From Scolanthus callimorphus (lineage: Eukaryota; Cnidaria; Anthozoa; Actiniaria; Edwardsiidae), in the NCBI GenBank assembly GCA_033964015.1, contig CM066918.1, positions 27,363,387 through 27,427,386 on the forward strand: DNA of 64,000 bases. The letters run 5' to 3'. Shown here one piece after another: positions 43,923-55,600 of the stretch. The first letter of the stretch is position 1; each line of letters starts with the position of its first letter. The notes below the pieces were generated by a model. The model saw nothing but the letters and a program-made list of their open reading frames with translations. It was not told the origin of the DNA and did no database searches. Both the position numbers and the translations under genes were made by a program.

Positions 43923-45758
43923 GGGGGGGGGGGGGCAATTTCCCATACAACCACTGTAGCTTTCCCCAGAAATTCCAGAAGGGTGGCCCAGGTCATACAT
44001 CAACCCCTTCTGTAGTGGTTTATGGATGTTTTCTGGAAACACATATTCACTGTTCCCATCTTATTCCTGTTTTTCCTCAACTTGTCATCCTCTAGAATGC
44101 TTCTCAGGATGTTGTCAAAGTTCTTGTTGGAAACAAACTTGATGCTGAGGATGAGCGAGCCATTGGGTCACATAGAGCTAAAAGTGTAAGTCACAAACTA
44201 TGTCATTTTGGAATCAATAGTATGGATTTTGGCTGGATATAGAATCAAGCCTTTGCCATTATTCCAGAATAGACCTATTTGGCTTGAACATATTGCTTTC
44301 CCATTTCAAATCACATGGCATTCATTTGAATATTCTTTCTTTGTTTTGGATGCTTCAGAGTGTCTGGTTATTATAAAACCTGTAACCCCTTGGCTACACT
44401 ACTGATGCATCTGAGTATTATAAATGTTTCTTTTTCCTCAGTTGAGTGAGAATGCAGAGCTTGAGTATCACGAGGCTAGCGCAAGAACGGGAGAAAATGT
44501 AAACGAGGTGAGAGAAAGACTTCAATAATATGAAGCAGAACATTTTCCAGGAATTGTTAAGGGCGGTTTACACTAGCGATGTTTGATGCAATTTTTGTCG
44601 CGCGTTTCTCGGCGATTTTTATCGCACCTACGCGTCAACTCAAAATTACTAATGTAAACTAGGTGCAACTCGGCGCAATCTGCTGGGATTTTTGTCGCGG
44701 AGATTTCAAACATTTCGAAACTCTTTGCAACTTGATGCGATTTGAAGAAAAGAGAGCACAGAAATCGCACCGGATTTGCATCTCGTTTACACTAGAGAGT
44801 TGAAATTGCAACTCGCGCGAGAAAAATCGCCGCGCCAAATGCAACAAAAAGTCTAAACTGGCCTTTACAAAAATGTTCTCACAAGGCACTGAAAAAATAA
44901 TGACAGAGATCTAATAAATAATTCCGACATAAAATTTCCTCCATTTTATTGTACTAGGTTTAATTAAATCGGCAACTGAATTGTTCTTTAGATTCAGTAA
45001 TTTGTACTTCAAATAGAAAGTCAACCCTCAAGCTTGGAATGGCAATTAAAAAGCATATGCATGTAATACGCTTTACTCTTGCCTTTTATCTGCTTTTGCT
45101 GCAATTTTCACAATCTGCGAACTCCACGCTAACTAACAAACCGCGGTTTGGCTTCCGTCAATCAAACAAACGAACAGCTCTGGGTGAGGACTAGCTTATC
45201 GTAACACCCCGCATTTGTTTGAACGCTGCACGCTCCAAACAAAATTGAACAGAGGAGCGGGAAACGACCTGGATAGCCAAGTGTTTACTTATTTTTGGTC
45301 CCGATTGTAGGCTTCAAAACCAAATTTTCCACATAAAACGAAACTAAACTTAGAAAAAATCCATACGCCTGTCGTTTGATGAACGGAAGCCGTTCGGAAA
45401 TGTAAAGTAGGAGTTTGCAGAATAATGAGAATTGCAGTACAAAGGCATGAATTCATCTAATTGTTAGTGTTCAGTTTGTTTTTGAAGATTAACTTTTGCT
45501 ATAATGGTTTGTATTTTTTCAGGCATTCATTGCTGTAGCTAGAAAAATCAAGAAGTTAAGAGAATCCAAGGTTTGCCACTTTATTTAAATTCGTAACGTT
45601 GTTTCATATGCCGCCATTTCTTGGATGAAAATCAATTCATTAAGTTGAGAAATACTTCTCACTTTCAGGGAATGCGATTCAAGTACCAGGAGGGTTTTGC
45701 TCCCATTACTGGCGAAGAAGAAAAACAAGAACGTTCCCGGGGCGGATGTTGTAGCTGA
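40551..45758 (+). CDS. Rab-family small GTPase, eight exons, complete
   Basis: Exons 40551-40701, 42335-42395, 42476-42536, 43104-43181, 44096-44185, 44442-44507, 45523-45570 and 45669-45758. All have GT/AG borders and compatible phases, giving 214 residues. G-protein motifs: GDSGVGKT (24-31), DTAGQE (72-77), NKLD (130-133) and SA in EASAR (158-162). The C-terminus is GGCCS, a geranylgeranylation motif. [15 protein letters not shown] and [12 protein letters not shown] are Rab-type (RabF3/F4). Switch I is odd: [15 protein letters not shown] replaces the usual TIGVDFKIKTV, so the RabF1 motif is changed. Closest in style to the Rab8/10/13 group, but no ortholog is claimed. It acts on vesicle membranes, cycling GDP/GTP. 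Intron 1 (1.6 kb) holds a MITE. Confidence 0.93.
41943..42111. mobile_element. MITE in Rab intron 1
   Basis: AGACTGCTAGCAGCCTCTAC and AGGGGCTGCTAGCAGTCT are inverted ends, continuing into CCCAGAGAAGC / GCTTCTCTGGGG. Length 169 bp, non-coding. Confidence 0.65.
43291..43514. mobile_element. MITE, GTGTGGTTCCAGAAAATATCC termini
   Basis: Inverted 22-bp ends (TGTGGTTCCAGAAAATATCC and complement) around C-rich then G-rich tracts. It lies in Rab intron 4. A half-related element (TTTTCTGGAAACACA) is at 43900-44045, and a longer-TIR relative at 61049-61290. Confidence 0.7.
44561..44868. mobile_element. Foldback with GGTTTACACTAGCGA termini
   Basis: Starts GGGCGGTTTACACTAGCGAT and ends with the inverse-like AAAAGTCTAAACTGGCC. 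The interior alternates GATGCAATTTTTGTCGCG and CGCGACAAAAATC words in both orientations, plus TTACACTAGAGAG. It lies in Rab intron 6. Confidence 0.65.
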
Positions 45759-45888
45759 TATGAACTAGACAAACTCATCTTATTACAGATTTACTGGGAA
45801 TAATGACCTGCTATCGAAGTCAGGATAGATTCAACCCGGGAATTCCTGCCGTGAAATATTATCGCCAATATCTTGCAAGTAAAGGCTT

Positions 45889-46072
45889 GTTCTCACTGGA
45901 ATGTAAGCCCAAGGCAAGTATAAATTATAGCGACGCAAGCGCAAGCCTAAATTCAACATTTTTAGTTGCTTGCACTTGTGTTCGCTTGATTCACACTAGA
46001 CGCAAGCACAAGCGCAAGGAAAATGCATGAGTTTGAGACCTTGCGCTTGTGCGTGTTTTCCAGTGAGAACCA
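45889..46072. mobile_element. Foldback with TTCTCACTGGAA termini
   Basis: TTGTTCTCACTGGAATG at the left pairs with TTTTCCAGTGAGAACCAG at the right. The interior is built from GACGCAAGC/GCGCAAGG words and contains TTCACACTAGACGC. It lies 130 bp after the Rab stop codon, so is probably in its 3'UTR. Confidence 0.7.
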
Positions 46073-46314
46073 GTTTTAAGGCAATAAGTTTGGGGTCGCA
46101 CGACGTGACAACTTTGGATCGTACTTGAAAGTTTGATACAGTACTGTGATGTAACCAATTGGGACAGCCAAGTGACAAAGAAACTTGTTTTGGACTGGGG
46201 CCAGACGCCAGTTCAACATGCCCGTACAACGTTATCTCTTGTTCTTCTAAGCGCCAAATTTTTAGCGATGCTTAGTAGATACTCAGCAATTTTCAAATCA
46301 GTTGATAGCAATGG

Positions 46315-46660
46315 CTTATATATAAAATTAGGCACTGCTTAAAAGCGGAGCTCCCAATCAGTCTCTCTGACGACACATCAGGTGACGCGCTCCTCTGTGA
46401 TGACCTAGACAATTTTGCCCAAGTTGGTTGTATTGGAGTCTTCCTTTAGCGAGATATGAATTTTTCAAACTTTGATGACGTCATGATCATTGTCACATCA
46501 CGTGATAAAGTACATCACCCCCTGGTAACAGACAAAATACCCCAAGCTCCTCCTTTATCATTTTCCCGCCTGTAGCTAGTATAGAAACTGGCGGGTTGCC
46601 TGTGTGACGACGGACACACACTCCTTCTTCTCCTCCATGTAGCTCCGCTAAAAGATAGCA
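46315..46660 (+). repeat. Dispersed repeat, GGAGCTCC..GCTCCGCT family (diverged copy)
   Basis: GCTTAAAAGCGGAGCTCCCAAT at the left and GTAGCTCCGCTAAAAGAT at the right match the ends of the copies at 5622 and 17312. The interior is different. Confidence 0.5.
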
Positions 46661-47013
46661 CTTCTGGAGATATTCACAGAGTTTCGTCGGGTTTTGAATA
46701 AAATGTTGGAATAAAATGTTGAATTAGTTTGGCCCCAGCGTTATAGTATCGATACAATAGTGAAATTGAAATCAAATTGTATTAGCTGGCGATTCTTTGT
46801 CCGTGTTTCTGGTTTCGTATTTACAAAGAATATATTATGCTTTGGGCGTTCTTCTATTTACTTTTTTATTGATAGTCAGTAAAAACAACTTACGACCTGC
46901 TCTGTGCAAGAAGCATAGTTAACAGAATGGAATGGTTAGGAAGCTCAGGAAACTTCAAAGGATATGGATGTTGAGAGGGGCATTGAGTGTCAGTGCACAA
47001 TCTTTTGTTTTGT

Positions 47014-47219
47014 GCTCCCCGTCCACACTACACCGTTTTCAAACGAAAACGGATACTTTCTGCTCCGGATACGGCTATCGTCCACACTACAACGCCGAAA
47101 ACGATCATCGAAAACGTGAAAACAATACGAAAACGATAAGTGTGGACGCATATCTTTTTGAAAACGGAGCAAAAAGTATCCGTTTTCGTTTGAAAACGAT
47201 GTAGTGTGGACGGGATCTG
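47014..47219. mobile_element. Foldback with CCGTCCACACTACACCG termini
   Basis: CCCCGTCCACACTACACCGT and its inverse (GATGTAGTGTGGACGGG) bound ~205 bp made of AAAACGGATAC / CGAAAACG / GTCCACACTA words in both orientations. Confidence 0.78.
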
Positions 47220-47410
47220 AATTTTACTGAATTGGTACTTATGTATCGTGACGGGCGCTTTTTGTATTTATCTTATTACTGAGAAAAAAACATTTATTCA
47301 TGGTGGTGCGAACCATCAACCCTGTGCCAATTACTTCATAACCCAAGATATTACCCATGAGCTCGTAGGTAAACATTTTTAATTCACTCATAGAATGAGA
47401 AAATGTGAAT

Positions 47411-47649
47411 GGCCGTTTTCACACTAGAGACGAACAAATCGTCTGGACGGACAAATCGTCTGATGTGAAACGGGACGAACAAATTTTCAGACTAACAAAT
47501 CATCTAAATTTGTTCGTACGATTTGTTCGTGTAGACGAAGAAATCGACTAAAGTCCGACCTAAATTCACACTAGACGTACAAAAGACTTAAATCGTCAGA
47601 CGATTTGTCCGTCCAGACGATATGTCCGTCTTCTAGTGTGAAAACGGCC
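47411..47649. mobile_element. Foldback with GGCCGTTTTCACACTAGA termini
   Basis: GGCCGTTTTCACACTAGAGA and TCTAGTGTGAAAACGGCC are near-perfect inverted ends. The interior repeats GACGAACAAATCGTC / AAATCGTCTGGACGGAC in both orientations at least six times, including an internal TTCACACTAGACG. Confidence 0.82.
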
Positions 47650-47654
47650 AATCA

Positions 47655-49125
47655 TAATGAATATGTAGACTAGTGGGCGTAAAAAAACAATTCGCCAGTG
47701 GCGGTGCACAAACACAAACAAAAGGATTCCTTTGAAAGAGGGAACAATAAGAGATGGTACAATAACATGTGGACGCTTTCGTAACCATCGTACTCTATAA
47801 ACTAAGACCAGAGGTGACCAGATACACTAATAAGCTCAATACTACATTTATTAAACAATTGCTTTACAGCTAATTCACGCCATGAACATATAAACATACA
47901 AAATTCACGAGTTGCTTTTGCTATATGAATTATCACTTACAAAATAAAAATACACTCACGAATCCGTATCGATCCTCGTCTTTCATTAATCCTCGTTCCA
48001 TGGTCTCCCTTAATCGTTCCTAATCCTTTTGATTCCAGAAACTAACGTTCTAATTATATCACAACTAGACCTGTAGTTCTATAGTCCCAATCCGTTTTAG
48101 ATCGCATTGCTATAATGATCACAAATAAGTTTTAACATGGCACCTGACACAGGAAACATGGGCAGTGACAAAAATATCTGCACCCGTTGAAATTCCAGGT
48201 TGGGTTGGAACTAGAGCTACTCAGAAGCTTGGAATTCCAGTATTGTGAAAACTAAATCCTTAAATTTTCCAGGGAAGGTAGAAACTGGGGTGGTACAGAT
48301 TTTGTTTTTGCGACTGGCCAATATAGCAAACCAACACTTGAAAAGTGAACGTTGAAATAGATTGTAGGAACTCCCAAATGTTAAAATGCTAGTTTTTTTT
48401 TCTGTGTGATGGTACCATTATTATCTTTTCAATCCTTTTTTTTTACATCTCAAATTAGCTTTTAATTACTCCGAGATTTACTTAATTGGTTGAGATGGTA
48501 TCCTGTACATATTGTACATGAAAAGAAAAATGCGAATCTAGATAATTAAGACAGATTGTTTTAGTGATTCGAGCAACGGATGGTCAGACTGGTTACTAGA
48601 AATTACGAAACCTATTGACTTTATTTTAGCATATTTTGAAAGGTTTGCATGCAAGAAATTACTCGTGTTAGTTCCGTTAAGAAATATTGATGGCAAGCTA
48701 TGAGAATAAATTTCGAATTTTAGATACAACTGTAGGGGGTAAAGAATTGACACGGTCGACATAAAGTTTTCCTATTACAGCACTCCAGGTGGTGAACTTT
48801 GAAATTTCATTTCTCCGCTTTCCACGAGTCTTTCCAGGCGGGACGAACCCAAGTTAATGCCTACATTAAGTTCTTCCAAAACAAACCAAAATCAAGCCAA
48901 GAAGTTCTAAACTTTTGAGTGACTGGATTTTTAGCCACTTTTTGCCAAAATTGCTCCAAATCCTGGTAAAACCTCTCTTAATAGTTATTCAAGTAAGCTA
49001 GCTTGGTTTGAGCGAACCCACATGCTCATCTGCGCGTGACGCAATCGGATGTCTACTTAGAGTTCGATTGGGCATTTTCCAAACTCCCCTCCCGCTATCG
49101 AGGAACACCCAATTTAAAAAAAAAA
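47655..49125. other. Intergenic between Rab and CSDE1
   Basis: AT-rich, no exon or RNA gene recognised. Repeated GGAATTCCAG-like words near 48190-48240 may be a worn copy of the minisatellite at 49131. Confidence 0.4.
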
Positions 49126-49130
49126 AAACG

Positions 49131-49322
49131 CTACACTCTGCGGAAATTCCAAGTTCTCTTTTCACCCCTGTGGAAATTCCAACGTTGAAAATGAATACTC
49201 TGTGGAAATTCTGGGGTAAAAAGGGCCCTGTGGAATTTCCAGGGTCAAAGACAAAGACCCCTGTGGAAATTTCAAGGTCAAACACGAAGATCCCTGTGGA
49301 AATTCCAGGTTCCTCGATAGAG
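49131..49322. repeat. Degenerate ~37-41-bp minisatellite
   Basis: Five to six imperfect repeats of CCCTGTGGAAATTCCAGG followed by a variable GTCAAAGACAAAGA-like spacer. Each unit core (GGAAATTCC) is palindromic. Confidence 0.6.
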
Positions 49323-49669
49323 GGTAACGGATATTAAATGGAACAGCCCATCCAAAGATATGTTAAAAAAAACGAGAGCCAGGCAGCTCATCAATTTCCA
49401 AACATAGAAACGTATCGCGACGTGAACAGGACTGAGCTGAAGAATGGTCTCGATCCACGCGCAGTTGAAAGTGCGGTTTAAATGTAAAAAAAGACGGGTG
49501 TGGTGGTAGTGGAGGGGAGTGTAGATTAGGGCGAAGGTATTTTTCCCTGAATATTCAAGGTAACAGTTTGAAAACATTAGTAGATCATTCGGGAAAAAGG
49601 ACTCTGATGAGCTTAATGTGCTAGTTCTCTCGTCCTCCAGCACGGATTTTTGCAGCTGGCAAATATCTA

Positions 49670-52600
49670 TTAGTCTTGGTCACAGAGCTTTGCTACTAGG
49701 TCTTCTAACACGATTCCATCCGTGGATTCATTCCCGTTCTCCGAGATAGTCCCTCCTTCCTCTGGGGCGTGGTCGGACTGTGTCAAAGGCTGCGCAATCT
49801 CCTTGACAGTTCGCTGGTACGTGAACCCACGAGTTCCATCAGGAGGAATCGGCAAACGGATCACCTCAACTCTGAAGGAGCAAAGAACAATTCGTTAAAG
49901 AGTGAGAATAGCATGAAATCAGGTTACCACTGTATGCATTGCTACGCGACCTTAAAATTCACTGTTGTGATGGGCAATTTTTAGCTTCCTCGTGGCCAAT
50001 AAAAGGCTCTTCCCTGGAGCATGGTAGTGTTCCTTGTTTATATAATAAACTGAATAATACATGGACGCTTGGAGATATGGAATTTATCTTCTCGTGTTGA
50101 CATTTGATATCTCACAACATTACGTTCGACCATCGTAGAGTTACTTGGATGCGCTAGCATCGAAAACAATTCGGAAGAGCGGAGGGGTCATAAGTAAGAA
50201 GAATAACACCAAAATGCGGTAATTGTAAGACATGAGCAATTCTATGGCAAATCTGGGTAGATGCCGTGGCCCTTCGCTGGATGTAACTTACTTTGGTTTA
50301 GAAACGTCATTCAGCGTTGTTTTGCGAACAAGATGTTCTGGCCTCTGAGAGTCACTAAGTGGAGTCAAGAATACAATAATCAGTTCAGTAACAGGGCTTG
50401 AGATAATCAGAATCAGTCTACTGAATCACTTCAGTAACAGGGCTTCAAATTTCGACCAGTAGCGCTGCGCACAGATGACGTCACACTAATTAAAACTCAG
50501 ACAAGCAGTTTTCTCAGTTTTCTCTTTAAAGAACGATACAAAATGAATTGGTAAACTGGTAGTTCCACTCATTATAGCAGAGCTTGTATGTAATTGTACC
50601 CTGGCTCGTATTTTAATCGCGATCATTCTGAATGGGATTTCAGAGACATTGTTTGTCTGAGTCTCGTGATCTAATTTTAGAATCGGTGCGCAGCGCTATC
50701 GGAAGCCATACCAAACTTTGGAGACCGAAAACATGACTTGGTGATAAAAATACGAATGTCAACCAACCTGATCTTTCTGACATTGATGGCACTCAGTTTA
50801 CCGCCTCTCTTCTGAACTACAAAGAACTCCACTTCATCACCGGTCTAAGAAACAAATTTATTGATGTCAAATCGAGTCACGACCACAACCTAATAGCACA
50901 AATTGAAGAATTCGAAAACCAAGAGGTATCCTCCCCACAAATGCCAACGAAAAAGACCATAGGAGCTCAGATTGACCCTATGGACTTTGTTAGAGTTTTG
51001 TTGATCACCAATTACCTAGAGTAAGGCACGTTTTTTTCTCTTTGGAGGTTTCAACGTTTAACGTTTTTCAACTAGGCGCAAATTGCGCCCCTAACATAAT
51101 AATTTCCAAGATTTTCCACTAATTTCCATTTATTCTCTAGTTTTTATTGAAAATACGCTTTAAATATTGCAGCTAGGCACTAATAATACGTTAATTTTCA
51201 TTCGATCGCTCTCACACCTTTGATAGTCCTGTCTCGATATTTTCTTAACTTTTTAATCTCGAAAAAATGCAGACACCAGTTTTGTGTCGTCAAGAGAAAG
51301 AACAATTCACTTCCAAATGTGTATGTGTATAGATTACCTGGAGATCTGCCTCGTCTTCTACCTCGCTCATGTGGAAAAACAAGTTCTTGCCTTCCTCGTT
51401 CTCGTGTCCAATAAAACCAAACTGCAAATACAAAATTGGCAGTCAGTATCTTCCTGCATATCAGCAAGCAAGGCAGGGGCGTAGTCAGGGGGGGGGGGGG
51501 GGGGGGGGGGGTTCCAGGGGTTCCCCCCCCTCCCCTCGCACAGCGGAACCCCGAGATTTTTCCCCGAGATCAATATTTTTGGCTGGGTTTCCTGTGGCGA
51601 GAACGCAAAAAACACGTCCGATCTATGTGGAGTTTTTAATTTTTTTAATTTTGGAACCTCCCCTATCATAAGTGCTGGCTACGCCCCTGGCTAATGGTAT
51701 AATGAATGCCTGAATGATACATACCGCTAGTTTGTATCAATTGGAACAGTATCATTTCCCAAGGAACTAGCAAAGAGCACTGAGTAAATTTCAAGAGGAC
51801 CAGGGGTATCTTCAGTGTCCTCTTTTAGTGTGGCAAAGAGTTGAAGGAGAATGAAACTTGAGTGCAATATTTTTCCTTCAGCACTATTTACTTCAGCTTT
51901 CACGAGTCAAGCACGCAATTCTTATCCACAGCCATATACTGAGCATATACTAAGAGAAGGCATCGCGTAATAATAAAGCCTAGTTCAGACCGCGACATGA
52001 CAACAAAACAGCAAAAGCACACATGCTGTTACGCCACAAAACCCAATGGCAGGCGACATTCCGAAAATTTCCCAAGTTTCCTGGGTACGTTGTAACGGCT
52101 TAATTCACGCTACAAACAAAACCACAAGGCAAAATAATTATTTGGCACAACGAAGTAAACTTAGTTTTCTAGTGTGAACCAGAATACCATTAGTTTATCT
52201 TGCTAGCTTGACTGAGAAAGACAAACGGTCGTACCTGTCCTTTGATGGATTCAACTCGGGCTCGGATCCTCTGCCTCTCTGGAGTCACATTCACTGCTCG
52301 CATGCGACCAGTCGCGCTGTCAATACCGACCTGGAAACGAACCTGAAACAGAAACAAATGTCGAAGCTTTTGAGTAATTTATCTTTTGAGCTAGTTCCAG
52401 GGTTTGTACGCTTTCTGAATGACCAAAAAAAAACAAAAAAAACATACACACTTCAAAAGGAAGCTGCTTTAATATATTGGACTGGATATACGGCAATTCA
52501 CATTTTTCTGTTCACTCTTATTGCAGTACGATAACAGTGCTAATGTCATAATTTGCAGTCCAAAATAAGTTTCGCTGACTCATTCAACCACATTTGAGTT

Positions 52601-55600
52601 GAAACATTTTTCCAGGAGTTTTCCAGGATTTTCCTTAACATTCCTGGACTTTCAAAGACGTTTCAGGAAGGAAATGAAAATCCAGGATATTCCAGGACGC
52701 GAACGAACCCTGTAGTTCTTAGTTTTTGACAAGACTTACTTTATCCCCGGTCAAAAGCACATTCTTCTTGTCAGCCAAGCTTGTGATGCCGTACTCAAAA
52801 GTCAAAGCCTGGCTCGAGGACGACTCTTCAAACACCTCATCATCACCTCCTTTGCCCTCTTGAACAGGTACACATTGCTCGATCAGCCCGGCATACTCCT
52901 CTTGCTGCATAACACAAGAAACACATGTCAGTTATTCAGGATGAAGCACATGGTACGAAGCGCACTTCATTATTCCGAAGGCACTCAACGACTCCCTCAA
53001 CTACAAACAGTTGGCTCAGATTTACGGCACTGGTCTCTCACCGCTGTGATCATTGTTTGATGCCCATCTCGAACAGAGGAAAGTTTCTTTCTGTTCGAGT
53101 CGCGATGGAGATTGGTTCATATTGTGGGTTAAACTTCGTTCTACTGTTTTTCCTTCGTCAATAAACCGAAGATGTCCCATTTGCAATGACCCTGTGCGAC
53201 TTTCCCTCGAATCAGGAGCATATGATGGACATACCGATGGAAAACTATAACTTGTATTGTAATACGCAGGTTTCAAAGGATGTAAAACACTTGCGTTGAT
53301 GTGTTGGCCCTGTCATGCCGGTGATTTAGGCTTTTTTCAAGAGGTCTATGCATTTCTAACGTTTTCATCATACCTGTGGATCCGCCCTCCGAAGAGGCCT
53401 CAGGACATTCCCATCATGTACTTCCGGCTGGATCTCCTCCTGAGGGATGGTCCCCTTGGGAAGTTTGACCAGCCTCTCCCCACTTATTTTACCGCCCTTG
53501 AATTTCAACGTGTACTCTATTTCATCACCAAGTTCAAGATTGTTGGGGTCGTCGTCCCATTCACTGTAAAATTAATAAAATCAAGCTTCAAGATTGTCGA
53601 CTTCATAAAGCAACTTGGGAAAAATGTAACGCGGTATTTTCTTTTGAAGTCAGGAAATGATGTACAAAAACTTTGTTTGTAGATTTCTACACAGCAATTG
53701 GTGCAAACTGTTGTGGTGTCGTCCTGCCTAATTGTCCACGTATTTTATGCTATGTCTAGGCGAAGCTCAATAAATAACTGAATAAATAAATTAAGTAATT
53801 AAAACAATAACGAGGAGTGGCCGACTAGGGCTCTTTGACTTTCACAGGGAATTTCTGGAGAAACCATCAGTGGGAGAAGCTGAATTTCCCATGGTAGAAG
53901 AATGGGAAGTGTTCGGAATTCCCATGTGATCCATGTGAATTCAGAACACTTCCCATTCTTCTACCATGGGAAATTCAGCTTTTCCTATGGATGGGTTTCT
54001 GCAGAAATTCCCTGTGTTTGAACGCACCTGTAGTGGAAGAACACTTCCTTGTCGTGTTCAGAGGTCTCCAAAAAGCCATAATGTTCCTTCAGAGTCGCCA
54101 CAAACCCATGGCGCCTGATGTCCGTGTTTCTCTTCAGTATTTCGATGTTGACTGCGCGCTTAAATCCGGTTCTCTGACTCATAGTGACGTTGAATTTCAC
54201 CTAATGGGAAATCACACTCTAAATCATCTTCAGGGACTTGTAAACTAAGTATGCCTACCAGAGAAAACTCACCTGGATTTGAAAAAAAAATCGACTCACA
54301 CACCAATCCCAACGGGCTGATAGCTTAGTTGGTAGAGCGGCGGTCTAAATAGCGGAAGGTCGTGGGTTCGAATCCCACTCAGCCTGGATTTTTTTTCAAA
54401 TCCAGGTGAGTTTTCTCTGGTAGGCATACTTAGTTTAGGAAATCACAAACTCAGAACTTAACATCCTCCAAAAGAGAGGTCCGTCTAGACATGGCTAGTG
54501 CCGTTCGAGATTGCCGACAGTCAATCCCAAAATATACATTTTAAAAGTGATTTCACACATATTTCATATTCTCATTTGACACTAGCTTGCACTAGAACGC
54601 TGAACTTGGCCGGACTCATTCTCGAACCCAGAGCTCCTCTGCTCGTCACCTCGCGGGGGAGGCTCTGGCGATTTGACGTTGAGAGAAACAACTTTCTGCG
54701 CATGTCCCAACGTTCAAAATCAGCCAATCAGCGAAGGCATCAAATGGATCTCCCCAGAGCCTCCCCCGCGAGAAGACGAGAACGGGCCAGACTCTCCTGT
54801 TCCTGATGGGCATGTCTATACTAATGAGGTAACGGTAAAAGTAGTGAACTCAATCCGTCTAAATCTCATGGAATTTCGATCCATCCTTTGGTTTAAAACT
54901 GGTTTAAGTGATATGTAGTCATGCTTTTTTTGCCGTGTAAGGTCAACACAGCAAACAGTTCATAACATTGTCACACCCATCGGACAGTGTTTGAGTGTTT
55001 GGTGCTTCGTGCAAAAGAACTACGTGAAGAACCATAAGCGAACTCCTTCGTTGCCCCATGGCAAGTTGTGATAGGTTTTACAGATTTTCTCTTTATACTT
55101 GGTGAACCCACCTGGTCTCCAAATAAAGGGGCAAGCCTGATGTCCACATTGTTCTGCAGTTCATAGGAAACGGATCTCTTCTTTCCTTTGATCTCATAAC
55201 AAATCAAACCAGACTCGGTGTCCCTGTGTAAAAAAACATTATTATCATTATTAGTACTCAATCCTAAAAATGAAACAATCCTTGGCGACATGTAACGTCG
55301 ATTAAACTAGCTCTGTCCTTTTTGGTTAAAAGATATTGAAAACCAAGAAGAACTGTAGCGAAGATGTTCTGGATTTGTTTTCTAACATGCAATCCGGGCC
55401 AGTGGTCGATCCTCCCTGGAAATGCAAAGCGAGCTTGGCCTATTCCACGGTCAATACTTCTCGAAAAGTATTTGATTGAAACTATATATTGATTTTTACC
55501 TTGAATCTTGTTTTCTAGGGCTCCTGCCACCGAACACAGGCTCTCTCTCAACATATCCTTCATACGTTTCATCGGATGTTTCCTGGAAGGAAACACGCTA

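Larger units (their letters stand above)
54241..54437. mobile_element. Foldback carrying a tRNA-like gene
   Basis: Left arm 54241-54292 and right arm 54387-54437 are inverted over ~50 bp (TAAACTAAGTATGCCTACCA, then GAGAAAACTCACCTGGATTT and complements), differing only in the A/T-run length. The loop (94 bp) contains the tRNA-like sequence. GGAAATCACA occurs at 54207-54216 and 54438-54447, a possible 10-bp target duplication that would place the left border at 54217. It lies in the CSDE1 intron, 40 bp upstream of the acceptor of the exon at 54200. Confidence 0.75.

Noticed and set aside
46932..47204. 90-codon plus-strand open frame
   Set aside because: It lies almost wholly within the foldback at 47014-47219 and is made of its repeated AAAACGG word.
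54028..54248. Plus-strand 85-codon open frame over the CSDE1 exon
   Set aside because: It is the antisense shadow of a conserved minus-strand cold-shock exon.
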